DNA of 64,000 bases from Myxococcales bacterium (lineage in GTDB: Bacteria > Myxococcota_A > Polyangia > Palsa-1104 > JAEUJZ01): positions 62,001-126,000 of the forward strand of contig JAEUKB010000100.1 of NCBI GenBank assembly GCA_016794365.1. Direction: 5' to 3'. Shown piece by piece: positions 34,102 to 42,575 of the stretch (the first letter of the stretch is position 1; each line of letters opens with the position of its first letter). The translations under genes were made by a program, and so were the position numbers. The notes beneath the pieces were generated by a model. The model saw only the letters and a program-made list of their open reading frames with translations, did not search any database and was not told the origin of the DNA.

Positions 34102-34806
34102 TCATGAAGCGGTCAGAGAAGGACGCAGCGCAGCGACGATCTCTTGTGCGGTAGGACGCAGCAGTGGGTTCACATCCAGACAGCGCGCGACCAAGATCGC
34201 CAGCGACTCCGGTACATCCGGGTTGCGATCTCGCAGTGGCATAAACCAGCTCTTTCCAGGCTTAAAGCGCAAAAGCATCGGTGGATTTTCCGACGGACGA
34301 CGACCAGCGAGCAGCTCGTAGGCAATCACCCCGAAACAGAAGATATCGGACGAAGGCTTGGCCAGCTTGGCCCCTTTGGCCAGCTCAGGAGCCATGTACA
34401 GCGGAGTCCCCATGATCACGCCCGTCTGGGTCAGCGCGTAGGTTCTACTCGGTGATCGCTCTGCGTCATCCGGACTGCTCGTCTTCGAGAGCGGCTCGGC
34501 TTGTCCGTGTCCTTGTCCTTCCTGGCTCTGCTCGTCCAGCGTCTCTAGGTAGGCCGATGCAGGCAAGCGCCGGACGGGCTCCTCACTGTGCGCGGATTCC
34601 GGTTTCTGTTCCGGTTTCTGTTCTGGTTTCTGTTCTGGTTTCTGTTCCGGTTCTGGTTCTGCTTGGGCAGACAGCAGCGCAGACACTCCAAAGTCCACCA
34701 GCTTCACCTGCGGAGATCCATCCGCCAGCGTAGCGACCAAGATGTTGGCTGGTTTGATGTGCAGGTTGCGAGCGATCGTCGCACAGAAGACAGTCTGCGC
34801 AGCCAA
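34102..34806 (-). pseudogene. Remnant of a serine/threonine protein kinase (C-lobe only)
   Basis: The frame encodes the C-lobe of a Hanks kinase: HIKPANILV, VDFGVSALL, then GTPLYMAPELAKG and DIFCFGVIAYELLAGRRP. The whole N-lobe (glycine loop, ATP lysine, helix C) is missing, and the catalytic HRD is replaced by a degenerate NLH. Only about 50 bases separate the fragment from the upstream cupin gene, so the N-lobe was deleted rather than frameshifted. Between DFG and the activation segment lies a low-complexity insert with four EQKP repeats. It is probably not a functional kinase; a translated scaffold role cannot be excluded. Confidence 0.72.
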
Positions 34807-34853
34807 ACGGAAGTCAGTGGGAATGAGTCAAGTCGTCGCCGCTCCGACAGACT

Positions 34854-35351
34854 CTATTCTCCGTCGTAGTAGTCAATGCGACCACTTTCCTTGAAGAAGC
34901 CCCCAAACGGAGCATCGAGAACCCGCATGCCGGGCGCGCGATTGGCTGCGACACCGAACTTTCCAGAGTCAGGATACTGGAACACATCCGTCTCGATCAT
35001 CGTACTCACCGCCAGATAGCGAAGCTCCTGGGTTCCGGTGTTGATGATCTGATGCGCCAGCTCGGGCCCGCCGGATGGACAGGCGATGATGTCTCCCTGC
35101 TGAATGGGAAACTCCTCTGTGCCAAGGCGCAGCGTTCCTGTTCCTTGCAGCACCAAGAACATCTCTTCGTTGACATGGTGATTGTGAAACGGAAACGCGC
35201 GCTTTCCCGGCGGAATCGCTGTGATGTTGTAGCCCAGCTTGCGGGCTCCCAAGCCCAGTCCGATCGGTGCCAGCTTCGCTTCAAACTTGTCACCTTGACG
35301 GATCTCTCGGGAAAAGGCGACCTCTTGTACGTTCACAATTGGCTTTTGCAT
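34854..35351 (-). CDS. Cupin-domain protein
   Basis: A 165-residue single-domain cupin. The metal-binding motifs are visible: HNHHVNEEMFLVLQGTG (two His and a Glu) and the later PELAHQIIN histidine. Such proteins may be dioxygenases, isomerases or sugar/ligand binders; the sequence does not discriminate. ATG 35351 has CAGGAA six bases upstream; the longer frame is not needed. It stands alone upstream of the kinase remnant. Confidence 0.83.
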   Translation of the reverse strand: MQKPIVNVQEVAFSREIRQGDKFEAKLAPIGLGLGARKLGYNITAIPPGKRAFPFHNHHVNEEMFLVLQGTGTLRLGTEEFPIQQGDIIACPSGGPELAHQIINTGTQELRYLAVSTMIETDVFQYPDSGKFGVAANRAPGMRVLDAPFGGFFKESGRIDYYDGE

Positions 35352-35516
35352 CGCAGTTCCTGACCGCGCACAGTCCGCGCGCGGAAGTGGCTCTCCATGC
35401 AGCAGGGAGCCGTTTTCTTGTTCGTTACACGTTCCCACAGAAGAGCGAACATACTACCGCAGTTTCGACGGACGATCTGACCAATCAGGACAGCACGCGT
35501 TCTCTCCTACGGCTTT

Positions 35517-35558
35517 GACTACAGCCTGACTACAACCTGACTACAACCTGACTACGCC
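35517..35558. repeat. Tandem 11-bp repeat x 3.8
   Basis: GACTACAGCCT, GACTACAACCT (twice) and a partial GACTACGCCT follow each other in the gap between the cupin gene and the gene at 35646. The 11-bp period is the same as in the larger arrays at 33033 and 37129, and the sequence shares the GACT and AAC elements, so a common origin is possible but less sure than for the other two. Confidence 0.75.
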
Positions 35559-35645
35559 TACGCCACCGGAGCATCCGCAGCACTAACGAAGGAAGCACAC
35601 GCAGTAGGACTTCCTTCCTAAGTCCGATCGTGCGACACTGCACTC

Positions 35646-36218
35646 GTGCCACCAGCGACGAGAGCGCGCTTCGCACAGAGCATTCAAGAGGAAGTCTGTA
35701 AGCTTCCTGCGCTCCAGTGCGCAGCGATTCAGAAAAGCTGTGGTTCCGCGTGGCAAGACATTGCGACTTCCCAGCCTGTGACCTGGCTGGATGAAGCGAC
35801 CTACAACGCGCTCACCAACTCGATTCGCAAGCACCTGGGAGACCCGGCGACCATCCGGCTGTTTCGCGGTCTGGGACGACGGATCATCCAAAATCCCAAC
35901 TTACAGAGCTTTGTCGAAGGCGTGTTTCGGATGTTCGGACTGTCTCCGCATACGCTGCTCAAGGCGTCACCACGCGGCAGAGAGACACTGGTCCGCGACA
36001 GTGGAACGCTGGAATACGAGTATGTTGGACCCAACGCAGCCAACCTGCATCTGCGTCACTTTCCTGTCTCGACGTTTAAGTCAGGAACCACGGTCGTCCT
36101 TCTGTCGGGCACATTCCTGGGACTGCTGGATGCGTCGGGCTGCGAAAAGACCGCCAAGCTGACCACCAGTCGCGTCGAACTACACGCCGGTCACGCGATC
36201 TTTCATCTGTCTTGGTAG
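35646..36218 (+). CDS. Hypothetical protein, possibly DUF2378-like
   Basis: A 190-residue protein that I cannot place firmly. The helical first half (LTNSIRKHLGDPATIRLFRGLGRRI) and the beta-rich second half ending TTSRVELHAGHAIFHLSW recall the DUF2378 family of myxobacterial paralogues, but the match is weak. It contains four cysteines. The start is uncertain: GTG 35646 is the only start before the conserved part and it has no ribosome-binding site. It lies between a period-11 repeat and the hydrolase gene. Confidence 0.55.
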   Translation: MPPATRARFAQSIQEEVCKLPALQCAAIQKSCGSAWQDIATSQPVTWLDEATYNALTNSIRKHLGDPATIRLFRGLGRRIIQNPNLQSFVEGVFRMFGLSPHTLLKASPRGRETLVRDSGTLEYEYVGPNAANLHLRHFPVSTFKSGTTVVLLSGTFLGLLDASGCEKTAKLTTSRVELHAGHAIFHLSW

Positions 36219-36285
36219 ATCCGCCGCAGGACGAAGCGCGAAACGCACTGTCGCTCTGCTGCGCATTTTGTGATTAGACTGCGGC

Positions 36286-37113
36286 ATGCCTCTCCTCGAC
36301 GTAAACGGTGCTTCTCTGTTTTATCAGGATACGCAGCAGCAAGACCCGCAGCGGACGCGTCCGCCGATTCTGTTTTCCCACGGTCTGCTCTGGAGCGGAG
36401 AGATGTTTTCCGAACAGATCGCCGCGCTACGCAGTCAGCATCGCTGTGTTTCCTACGATCATCGCGGACAAGGAAAGAGCCCGCAGAGTCCGACTCCCTT
36501 TGATATGGAGACGCTGTATGAAGACGCGGCGCAGCTTATCGAAAAGCTACAGCTGGGTCCCGTTCACTTTGTCGGTCTGTCGATGGGAGGCTTTGTCGGA
36601 ATGCGGCTCGCGGCCCGTCGGCCAGAGCTGATTCGCTCGCTGACCCTGATGGAGACTGCCGCCGATCCAGAGCCCTGGCTGAACATTCCGAAGTACAAAG
36701 CGCTGTCGTTTCTGGCAGGCGTGCTCAGCTTCCGCATGCTGGTTCCGCCGATCATGAAGATCATGTTTGGATCTGCGTTTTTGCAAGATCCCAGACGCAC
36801 CACGCTGCGCAACAAGATGGAAGAACACCTGGCCTCGCTGCGACATGAGCCGACGGAAGAAGCGCTCGCTGCGGTGATAGGACGCAGACCGATCCTTCCA
36901 GAGCTTGCGCGCATTCGTGTCCCAACGCTGGTGCTACACGGAGAAGATGATCGCGCGATTCGCGTTCCGCGCGCCCAGCAGATGGCCCATGCCATTTCCG
37001 GTGCGCGCTTTGTCCTGATTCCTCGCGCCGGACATACCTCTTCGGTCGAAGAGCCAGCGCTTGTCAATGAAGCGCTGCGCGCATTTTACGCAGAGCAAGC
37101 CCACGCGTCGTAA
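36286..37113 (+). CDS. Alpha/beta-hydrolase
   Basis: A 275-residue alpha/beta-hydrolase. The nucleophile elbow is GLSMGG, the oxyanion region HGLLWSG, the family YDHRGQGKS loop is present, the acid lies in LHGEDD and the base histidine in AGHTSSVEEP. The overall pattern is close to 3-oxoadipate enol-lactonase/haloperoxidase-like esterases, but the substrate cannot be read from sequence. It converges on rimO with a repeat array between. Confidence 0.87.
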   Translation: MPLLDVNGASLFYQDTQQQDPQRTRPPILFSHGLLWSGEMFSEQIAALRSQHRCVSYDHRGQGKSPQSPTPFDMETLYEDAAQLIEKLQLGPVHFVGLSMGGFVGMRLAARRPELIRSLTLMETAADPEPWLNIPKYKALSFLAGVLSFRMLVPPIMKIMFGSAFLQDPRRTTLRNKMEEHLASLRHEPTEEALAAVIGRRPILPELARIRVPTLVLHGEDDRAIRVPRAQQMAHAISGARFVLIPRAGHTSSVEEPALVNEALRAFYAEQAHAS

Positions 37114-37128
37114 GCGAAGCCAGCGAGC

Positions 37129-37260
37129 CGATTCCCAATCGATTCCTAATCGATTCCCAAGCGACTCCTAATCGATTCCTAATCGATTCCTAACCGACTC
37201 CTAATCGATTCCTAACCGATTCTGGATCGAGCAGGAATCGACTCCTAACCGATTCCTAAC
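37129..37260. repeat. Tandem 11-bp repeat array, 12 units
   Basis: Twelve consecutive 11-mers with consensus CGATTCCTAAY (variants CGACTCCTAAT, CGATTCCCAAG and two degenerate units) fill the gap between the convergent hydrolase and rimO genes. The last unit includes the rimO stop codon (37256-37258). The consensus is the reverse complement of the GTTAGGAATCG half-unit of the array at 33033, so both belong to one repeat family. Confidence 0.92.
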
Positions 37261-38698
37261 CGATCACTGGCAGCTTGCGGCTCTGCGGCTTTTGCAGCGC
37301 GGGCTGAAGGACTGACTCGACTTCTGCGACGAGATCGTAGTCCGCACCGCGCGTCACTTTCGCGCTGATCAGATCGCCCGGACGAAGCTGCACATCGGGA
37401 TTGCTCTCTCCCAGCGTCAGATAGACGTGACCGTCGATCTCTGGCGCTTGTCCGGCATGTCGTCCTTTGAGCAGGAACTCGCTCTCTTCCGACTGTCCTT
37501 CGACCAGCACTTCAATCGAGCGACCGAGCAGCTCTTTGCGCTTCTTTTTGGCCACCTTGCGCTGAATCCGCAGCAGCTCTCGGCGTCGCTTTTCCGCTTC
37601 TTTGGCGGGCACCAGCTCGGGCAGCTCTGCCGACGGCGTTCCTTCTTCCTGCGAGTACGTAAAGACGCCGACGTGATCGAGCTCTGCTTCGTTCACAAAG
37701 TCGCACAGCTTCTGAAACGCTTCCTCTGTCTCACCGGGATGCCCGACGATAAAGGCCGTTCGCAGGAACACACCTGGCAGGTGCTTGCGCGCACGCTCGA
37801 TCATCGCGTAGACGCTCTTTCCGGTATAGCCGCGTCGCATCAGCTTGAGCAGCTTGTCATCAATGTGCTGAAGCGGACAGTCGATGTAACGGACCACGCG
37901 CGGCGAGGCAGCCATCACCTGTAACAGCTCATCGGTGGTCGCGGTCGGATAGGTGTAGTGCAGGCGAATCCAGCGCAGAAAGTCCGCACCAGATCCCCCT
38001 TTGGGCGCCTTGCCAATCCGCCGCAGCAAGTTCGCCAGCGATGGACGATCGGAAGGACGATCCACATCGAACGGGAGATCGGTTCCGTAGGTCGTCAGAT
38101 CCTGCGCAACCAGGTTTACTTCGACGACACCTTGTCGCGACAGCGCGTCCACTTCCGCCGCAATCGATTCAATCGGGCGGCTGCGCTGCGGACCCCTTAG
38201 CTTCGGAATGATGCAGAAGCCACACGGACGATCGCAGCCTTCAGCAATCTTGACGTAGCGAAAGAAGCTGGCTTGCGATGCGGGACGCGGCGTCGTGTGG
38301 TCGTACAGATAGTCCGGCGTCTTCGCGACATCGACGGTGTGCTCGCTGCCTCGGATCGCCGCTGCCACCTTGGCCACTTCCCCGGACCCCAGGATGTGAT
38401 CGATCTCGGGAATCTCACGCGCGATCTCTTCGGGATAGCGCTGGGTCAGACAGCCGGTGACGACCAAGCGACGACAGCGCCCGGACTTTTTAAACGCTGC
38501 CATCTCGAGGATGGTATCGACCGACTCCTCTTTGGCGGCACCGATGAAGCCACAGGTGTTGACGACGATAACGTCCGCGCTCTCGGGGCTGTCCGTGATG
38601 CGATGACCGGACTCGTCGGCCATGCCCAGCATGACCTCTGTATCGACGCGATTTTTGGGACAGCCGAGGCTGACAAAGTAAACGGAAGGAGCAGGCAC
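37256..38698 (-). CDS. rimO: Ribosomal protein S12 methylthiotransferase RimO
   Basis: Radical-SAM enzyme that adds a methylthio group to Asp89 of ribosomal protein S12. The N-terminal UPF0004 domain has its three cluster cysteines (SLGCPKN, NTCGFI, VTGCLTQRY) and the radical-SAM motif CDRPCGFCIIP follows. A C-terminal TRAM domain completes the 480-residue protein. The opening VSLGCPKNRVDTE distinguishes RimO from MiaB. The start is GTG 38698 without an obvious ribosome-binding site. The stop lies inside a tandem repeat. Confidence 0.95.
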   Translation of the reverse strand: MPAPSVYFVSLGCPKNRVDTEVMLGMADESGHRITDSPESADVIVVNTCGFIGAAKEESVDTILEMAAFKKSGRCRRLVVTGCLTQRYPEEIAREIPEIDHILGSGEVAKVAAAIRGSEHTVDVAKTPDYLYDHTTPRPASQASFFRYVKIAEGCDRPCGFCIIPKLRGPQRSRPIESIAAEVDALSRQGVVEVNLVAQDLTTYGTDLPFDVDRPSDRPSLANLLRRIGKAPKGGSGADFLRWIRLHYTYPTATTDELLQVMAASPRVVRYIDCPLQHIDDKLLKLMRRGYTGKSVYAMIERARKHLPGVFLRTAFIVGHPGETEEAFQKLCDFVNEAELDHVGVFTYSQEEGTPSAELPELVPAKEAEKRRRELLRIQRKVAKKKRKELLGRSIEVLVEGQSEESEFLLKGRHAGQAPEIDGHVYLTLGESNPDVQLRPGDLISAKVTRGADYDLVAEVESVLQPALQKPQSRKLPVIG

Positions 38699-38760
38699 GG
38701 CGGGAGAATGCGCAGCTTCCCGCCCCCTGTCAAGGTCCGTCCCACCCGCACGGGCAGCGG

Positions 38761-39189
38761 CTACTTTCCTGCCAGCTGACGCAGCGCCAGCGCCCAGTCT
38801 TCGACGTGATGCGCCGTCAAGAGCTTGCCATCGCGCACGGTGTGAATGTCGATCGTCATGATCCGAAAGCTGCGTCCCGTATGCGGAGCGCCCATAAAGT
38901 CCCCCGCTGGCGTGCCCGTCGCTTCGCTGCGGACGACGATGCGATCGCCGCAGAGCAGGACTTCTTTGATGTTCCAGCGCAGGTCGGGAATGGCGCGCCC
39001 AAAGCCTTGCGCTTGCTGGATGAACTCTGCCCGGCCTTTGCTGGACGACTCACCCGCGTAGGAACGCCAATCGGGACTGGCCACACCTTCGATGAGCGCG
39101 GCGATGTTCTTCTGTTCAGGCAGGTTGAGCGCATCGTAAAACGGCGCAATCAGTGCCTGAGCGGACTCGGTATCAAGCTGGTTGTTCAT
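38761..39189 (-). CDS. SnoaL-like polyketide cyclase/ester cyclase family protein
   Basis: A 142-residue NTF2-like fold protein of the SnoaL family (IAPFYDALN, PDLRWNIKEVLLCGDRIVVRSEATGTPAG, IMTIDIHTVRDGKL, HHVEDW). Many members are not cyclases, and with no polyketide genes nearby the role is open. A strong GGGGAGG site precedes ATG 39189. It is divergent from a LysR regulator across 133 bases, the usual layout of a LysR gene and its target. Confidence 0.82.
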   Translation of the reverse strand: MNNQLDTESAQALIAPFYDALNLPEQKNIAALIEGVASPDWRSYAGESSSKGRAEFIQQAQGFGRAIPDLRWNIKEVLLCGDRIVVRSEATGTPAGDFMGAPHTGRSFRIMTIDIHTVRDGKLLTAHHVEDWALALRQLAGK

Positions 39190-39322
39190 GTGAGCCTCCC
39201 CGTTAGATCCCTAGATCCCTGCGACACGATCCGCAGGTTGCAACCCAGACAGCGTGCCCAAAGATCGGGCGCTGAACAATCCGGGCATCTTGGGATGGAC
39301 TGTTTGCTAGGATCGAACAATC

Positions 39323-40267
39323 GTGCAGGCCAAAGACCTTCCGCTGCTTGCGGTGTTTGCTGCTGTGGTGCGCCATGGCTCGTTTACGGCTGCGGCGCGC
39401 GCGCTCGGTCAGTCGAAGAGCCTGGTCAGTGAAAGCGTCCGGCAGCTCGAAGAGCGCTGCGGCGTGCGACTGCTTGAGCGGACCACGCGCAAGCTGCGGC
39501 TGACCCAAGTGGGCGAGCAGGTTCTCATGACCGCGACGACGATTGCCGATGCAGCGCGTACGCTCGACAGCATCTTGGATGAACACCGCAACGCGCCAGT
39601 GGGAACGCTGCGGATTGCAACCACCCACGATCTGGGCTCGCTGCTGGTGGCTCCGGTGGCGGCGCGCCTGGCACTGCAACACCCGCAGATGAGCATCGAC
39701 ATCGTCAGCGATGATCAGTCCCAAGATCTGATCGCCAGTCGCGTCGATCTCGCGGTGCGGCTCGGGGCCCCCAAAGAGTCAGGCAGCATCGTCCGCAAGC
39801 TGGCGCGGATCGCCGAGCCGCTCCTCGCAGCGCCGTCTCTGTTGTCCTTGCTACCGACCGTCAGTCGCCCGCGTGAGCTGCACGGAGCCCCGTGGGTACG
39901 ACATTCGCTGCTTCCCTATCACGGCTCGCTTACGTTTTCCGGTCCCAAAGGAGAGACGGACACCGTAACGCTCACGCAGCGTGCCCAGAGCAACACCGGA
40001 GAAGGCGTCCGTGCGTTGCTGCTCTCGGGAATCGGCATCGGGGTCTTGCCCGAGTACCTGGTGGTCGATGAGCTACGACGCGGAGCGCTCGTGCGGCTGT
40101 GCCCCGGCTGGATCTGGAAACAGGTCACGCTCTATGCCGAGCTGCCGTCGGGAAAGCGCAAGCCGCGTCGGGTTCAGCTCTTTTTGCAAGCGCTGCAAGA
40201 GACGTTTGCCACCCCCGATGGGCTGGGCGGGCTGTGGCATCGCTTCCATCACAGCAGCGACTACTGA
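39323..40267 (+). CDS. LysR-family transcriptional regulator
   Basis: A 314-residue regulator. The N-terminal winged helix is typical (FAAVVRHGSFTAAARALG, then KSLVSESVRQLEERCGVRLLERTTR), followed by a periplasmic-binding-protein-like effector domain (GTLRIATTHDLG, DLAVRLG). The start is GTG 39323. It is divergent from the SnoaL-like gene, and a GAACAATC motif occurs twice in the gap (39274-39281 and 39315-39322), a possible binding element. The 3' end overlaps the convergent ADYC gene by seven bases. Confidence 0.9.
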   Translation: MQAKDLPLLAVFAAVVRHGSFTAAARALGQSKSLVSESVRQLEERCGVRLLERTTRKLRLTQVGEQVLMTATTIADAARTLDSILDEHRNAPVGTLRIATTHDLGSLLVAPVAARLALQHPQMSIDIVSDDQSQDLIASRVDLAVRLGAPKESGSIVRKLARIAEPLLAAPSLLSLLPTVSRPRELHGAPWVRHSLLPYHGSLTFSGPKGETDTVTLTQRAQSNTGEGVRALLLSGIGIGVLPEYLVVDELRRGALVRLCPGWIWKQVTLYAELPSGKRKPRRVQLFLQALQETFATPDGLGGLWHRFHHSSDY

Positions 40268-41349
40268 TACTGCGGCGAGTCGTTGCGAATCAGCGAGCGC
40301 CACTCTGCCGAGCGATAGAAGCCGACTTGGGTATTGAAGGAAGACTTGTCGGCGTCGCAGCGGCTGCCGCGATTTACGCTCAGTCGATCGGGACACACGC
40401 GCTGCACGTACGCTAGGTCGGTTTCCGTTTGCGCGGCGTTGGCCCGCAGCCAGCGGGTGTGGTTTATGCACTGCGCACCGTCGGGACGCCACTCGGATTC
40501 GATGGCCCAGCCCGCGCTGGCCGGAAGCTGAATGCCAAGCTGGTCATAGACGTTGATGCGCGTTCCCGATCTCGTGTGGGACACGCCATCGCCGCAGTAG
40601 TCGGCCCGCACCAGACGAACACAGGCGCGGTGCCAATCGGACAGCGCCCGACTGCTGCACTGCGCGCTGCTGCGGCACTCCGAGGCAGAAGCCCAGGGCT
40701 TGTAACCCCACAGCGCGCACTTGCCGATGGCCGCGCTCACACAGCCGAACGTAAAGTAGCTGCTGTCTTCGACATAGGAAGCCGAGCGATCCCAGTAGCC
40801 GAGCACCGCGATGGCAGGCACCGGGTTGCCACCTGACAGACCACACAGCGGGACCGGGCCCGTGTCTGCAAGGATCGACACCGAGTACAGCGACACTCCA
40901 TCGGCGGACTGAACGTCTTCGATGCGCAGCGGCAGCGTGGTTCCATCGATCAACCTGCCTTCCAGCGTGGCCCCGACAAGCTGAGCGCCGCTATAGCTTG
41001 TGCCTCGGCGACTGGCTTCGAGCGTGGACTGATTCAGCCAGCTACGCGACAGCGACACGCCGCCCAGGGTCAGGGAAGAAAAACGAACGCCCGCGAGATC
41101 GTTCGGACGGGTGGTTGCGCTCGGTGCCGCAGCCCCAGAGCCCGCGACCGCAGAGCCGTTGACCGTCAGCCCGTTGACCGTCAGCCCGTTGACCGTCAGC
41201 CCGTTGACCGTCAGCCCGTTTAGCTGCGAGTCGTTGGGTTCGATCGAATCAAGCCGCGTCAGATCGAGCGCCAGCTCGGGCACAGGCACATCCCCGCACG
41301 CACCAAGTAGCAGCAAGCTAGTAAAGAGACGAATCGACACCACACGCAT
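40261..41349 (-). CDS. ADYC-domain lipoprotein with NGLTV repeats
   Basis: Exported lipoprotein of 362 residues: signal peptide with LLGAC lipobox, then a linker with four direct NGLTV pentapeptides (15-bp DNA repeats), then a C-terminal cysteine-rich domain that includes VRADYCGDG, the signature of the ADYC domain common in myxobacterial lipoproteins, and paired TRINVYD and DGAQCINHTRW segments. The function of ADYC proteins is unknown. ATG 41349 has an AAGGT just upstream. Confidence 0.82.
   Translation of the reverse strand: MRVVSIRLFTSLLLLGACGDVPVPELALDLTRLDSIEPNDSQLNGLTVNGLTVNGLTVNGLTVNGSAVAGSGAAAPSATTRPNDLAGVRFSSLTLGGVSLSRSWLNQSTLEASRRGTSYSGAQLVGATLEGRLIDGTTLPLRIEDVQSADGVSLYSVSILADTGPVPLCGLSGGNPVPAIAVLGYWDRSASYVEDSSYFTFGCVSAAIGKCALWGYKPWASASECRSSAQCSSRALSDWHRACVRLVRADYCGDGVSHTRSGTRINVYDQLGIQLPASAGWAIESEWRPDGAQCINHTRWLRANAAQTETDLAYVQRVCPDRLSVNRGSRCDADKSSFNTQVGFYRSAEWRSLIRNDSPQYQ
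41156..41220 (-). repeat. 15-bp in-frame tandem repeat within the ADYC lipoprotein gene
   Basis: Four complete 15-bp copies (plus strand CCGTTGACCGTCAGC) and a partial fifth encode successive NGLTV pentapeptides. Copy-number change would lengthen or shorten the linker without a frameshift. Confidence 0.9.
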
Positions 41350-41664
41350 GACCTTACACCTTTGAATTTGCCGGGAAGAAAGCAAGCGACGTGCCGATGT
41401 CTTCGTCGCAGAGCAGCCAGCCGACACGCGCGCTCCAACACCAAGGTGCGCTGTTTCATGCTTGTAACAGTTTTCGCTAGTTGTCTCGGGAGTCGCTCAG
41501 AGCGTCTCTCGGTAGCGAGTGCGCATGGTCCGACAGCTCCGCAGTGGCGCGTCAGAACCAGACCGTCCTCTGGGGTCAGCAGTGCCCGCAGCACTGACCC
41601 CAGTGTGTCGTTCTGCTGCATCGAAACCCCACGTCCCGCAACGCCGGACGCAGCCACCAACCAC
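41350..41664. other. Gap between two minus-strand genes, with a strong hairpin
   Basis: No gene is supportable in these 315 bases. CTGGGGTCAG (41570-41579) and CTGACCCCAG (41594-41603) form a ten-base perfect stem with an inner GTGC/GCAC pairing. Without a U-run it is not a canonical terminator, but it lies about 60 bases downstream of the stop of the zinc-ribbon membrane protein and may end that transcript. The remainder should contain the ADYC promoter, which I could not identify. Confidence 0.55.
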
Positions 41665-42429
41665 TTAGGTAAGTGGCGTCTGCGGAACCTGGACGACAAA
41701 AAACGAGATGCCGCCCAGCAGCAAGAACCCGACGAGCAAGATGAACGGATAGGCGCGGTCCATACGCTGCTGCATCAGGCCGCCGAAGACCTCTTGGTAG
41801 GCTGACTGAATGCTGTACAGATCCGGACGCGGTGTGACGAGCGGCAGGTCTCCGATGATGTTGTCCGCCCCGCAGTGATCACAGCTACAGTCGAGCGACG
41901 CTGCCACCTCGGGCGTGTGAGCGGGAATCGACAGCGGCGACGAACAGACCCGACACTGCGGCGGATGGCCCGGCTCACTGGTGGGCTGCGCCAGCATCAG
42001 CTGACGAACATGCAGCGGCTTGCGCTGAACGAGCAGCCACGATGACAATAGGTGGATCGCACCAATCACCCACAGCCACAGCAGCGCGGCCAGCGGATAG
42101 TTGCCAAACCGATACGCAAACACGTAGCCGACCATGATGCCGACAAACGGCGCAAAGTAGCTCAGCGACGCGAGCAGCTTCGGGTTGAGATAAAAGTGCG
42201 GACGCGCGCGCAGAGCCAGCGCCCACAGCGGATCTTTGTGGCGACGCTCCGCTTCCAGCTTGCGAAAGTTGTCGCGACGCTCGGCCACCGATGCAGAAAT
42301 CGCGACCTGCTCGTGACACTTTTGGCACGCCGTCTGGTTGGTAAAGCCGAGTGCGACCGGCGAACGACAGCGCGGACAGGTCAGCACATAGGTTCGACTT
42401 GGGGCCGAGCGCTCGTCGCTGCGCTCCAT
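41665..42429 (-). CDS. Membrane protein with two zinc-ribbon motifs
   Basis: A 254-residue protein I cannot assign to a named family. A zinc ribbon opens it (CPRCRSP, CQKCHEQ). Two membrane helices follow (YFAPFVGIMVGYVFAYRF, LLWLWVIGAIHLLSSWLL), then a second cysteine-rich segment (CRVCSSP, CSCDHCGA) and a C-terminal membrane helix (FILLVGFLLLGGISFFVV). ATG 42429 is preferred over the GTG seven codons upstream because an AAGAG precedes it. It is divergent from the sigma-54 regulator gene. Confidence 0.65.
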   Translation of the reverse strand: MERSDERSAPSRTYVLTCPRCRSPVALGFTNQTACQKCHEQVAISASVAERRDNFRKLEAERRHKDPLWALALRARPHFYLNPKLLASLSYFAPFVGIMVGYVFAYRFGNYPLAALLWLWVIGAIHLLSSWLLVQRKPLHVRQLMLAQPTSEPGHPPQCRVCSSPLSIPAHTPEVAASLDCSCDHCGADNIIGDLPLVTPRPDLYSIQSAYQEVFGGLMQQRMDRAYPFILLVGFLLLGGISFFVVQVPQTPLT

Positions 42430-42575
42430 CGCGATCTCTTGCGGAATCACGGCTTGAGGCTACCAGAGTTTGACCCCACCCACGCGATCGCCGTTTGCTC
42501 AACCACCAAGAACTGAGCACAATTGCGACGCGCCTTGGCCAGCGACCGCCAAGCTTTCGCCCAAAAGCCCAACCG

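Noticed and set aside
38761..39189. Polyketide biosynthesis marker from the SnoaL-like gene
   Set aside because: No polyketide synthase or tailoring genes are nearby; SnoaL-fold proteins have many other roles.
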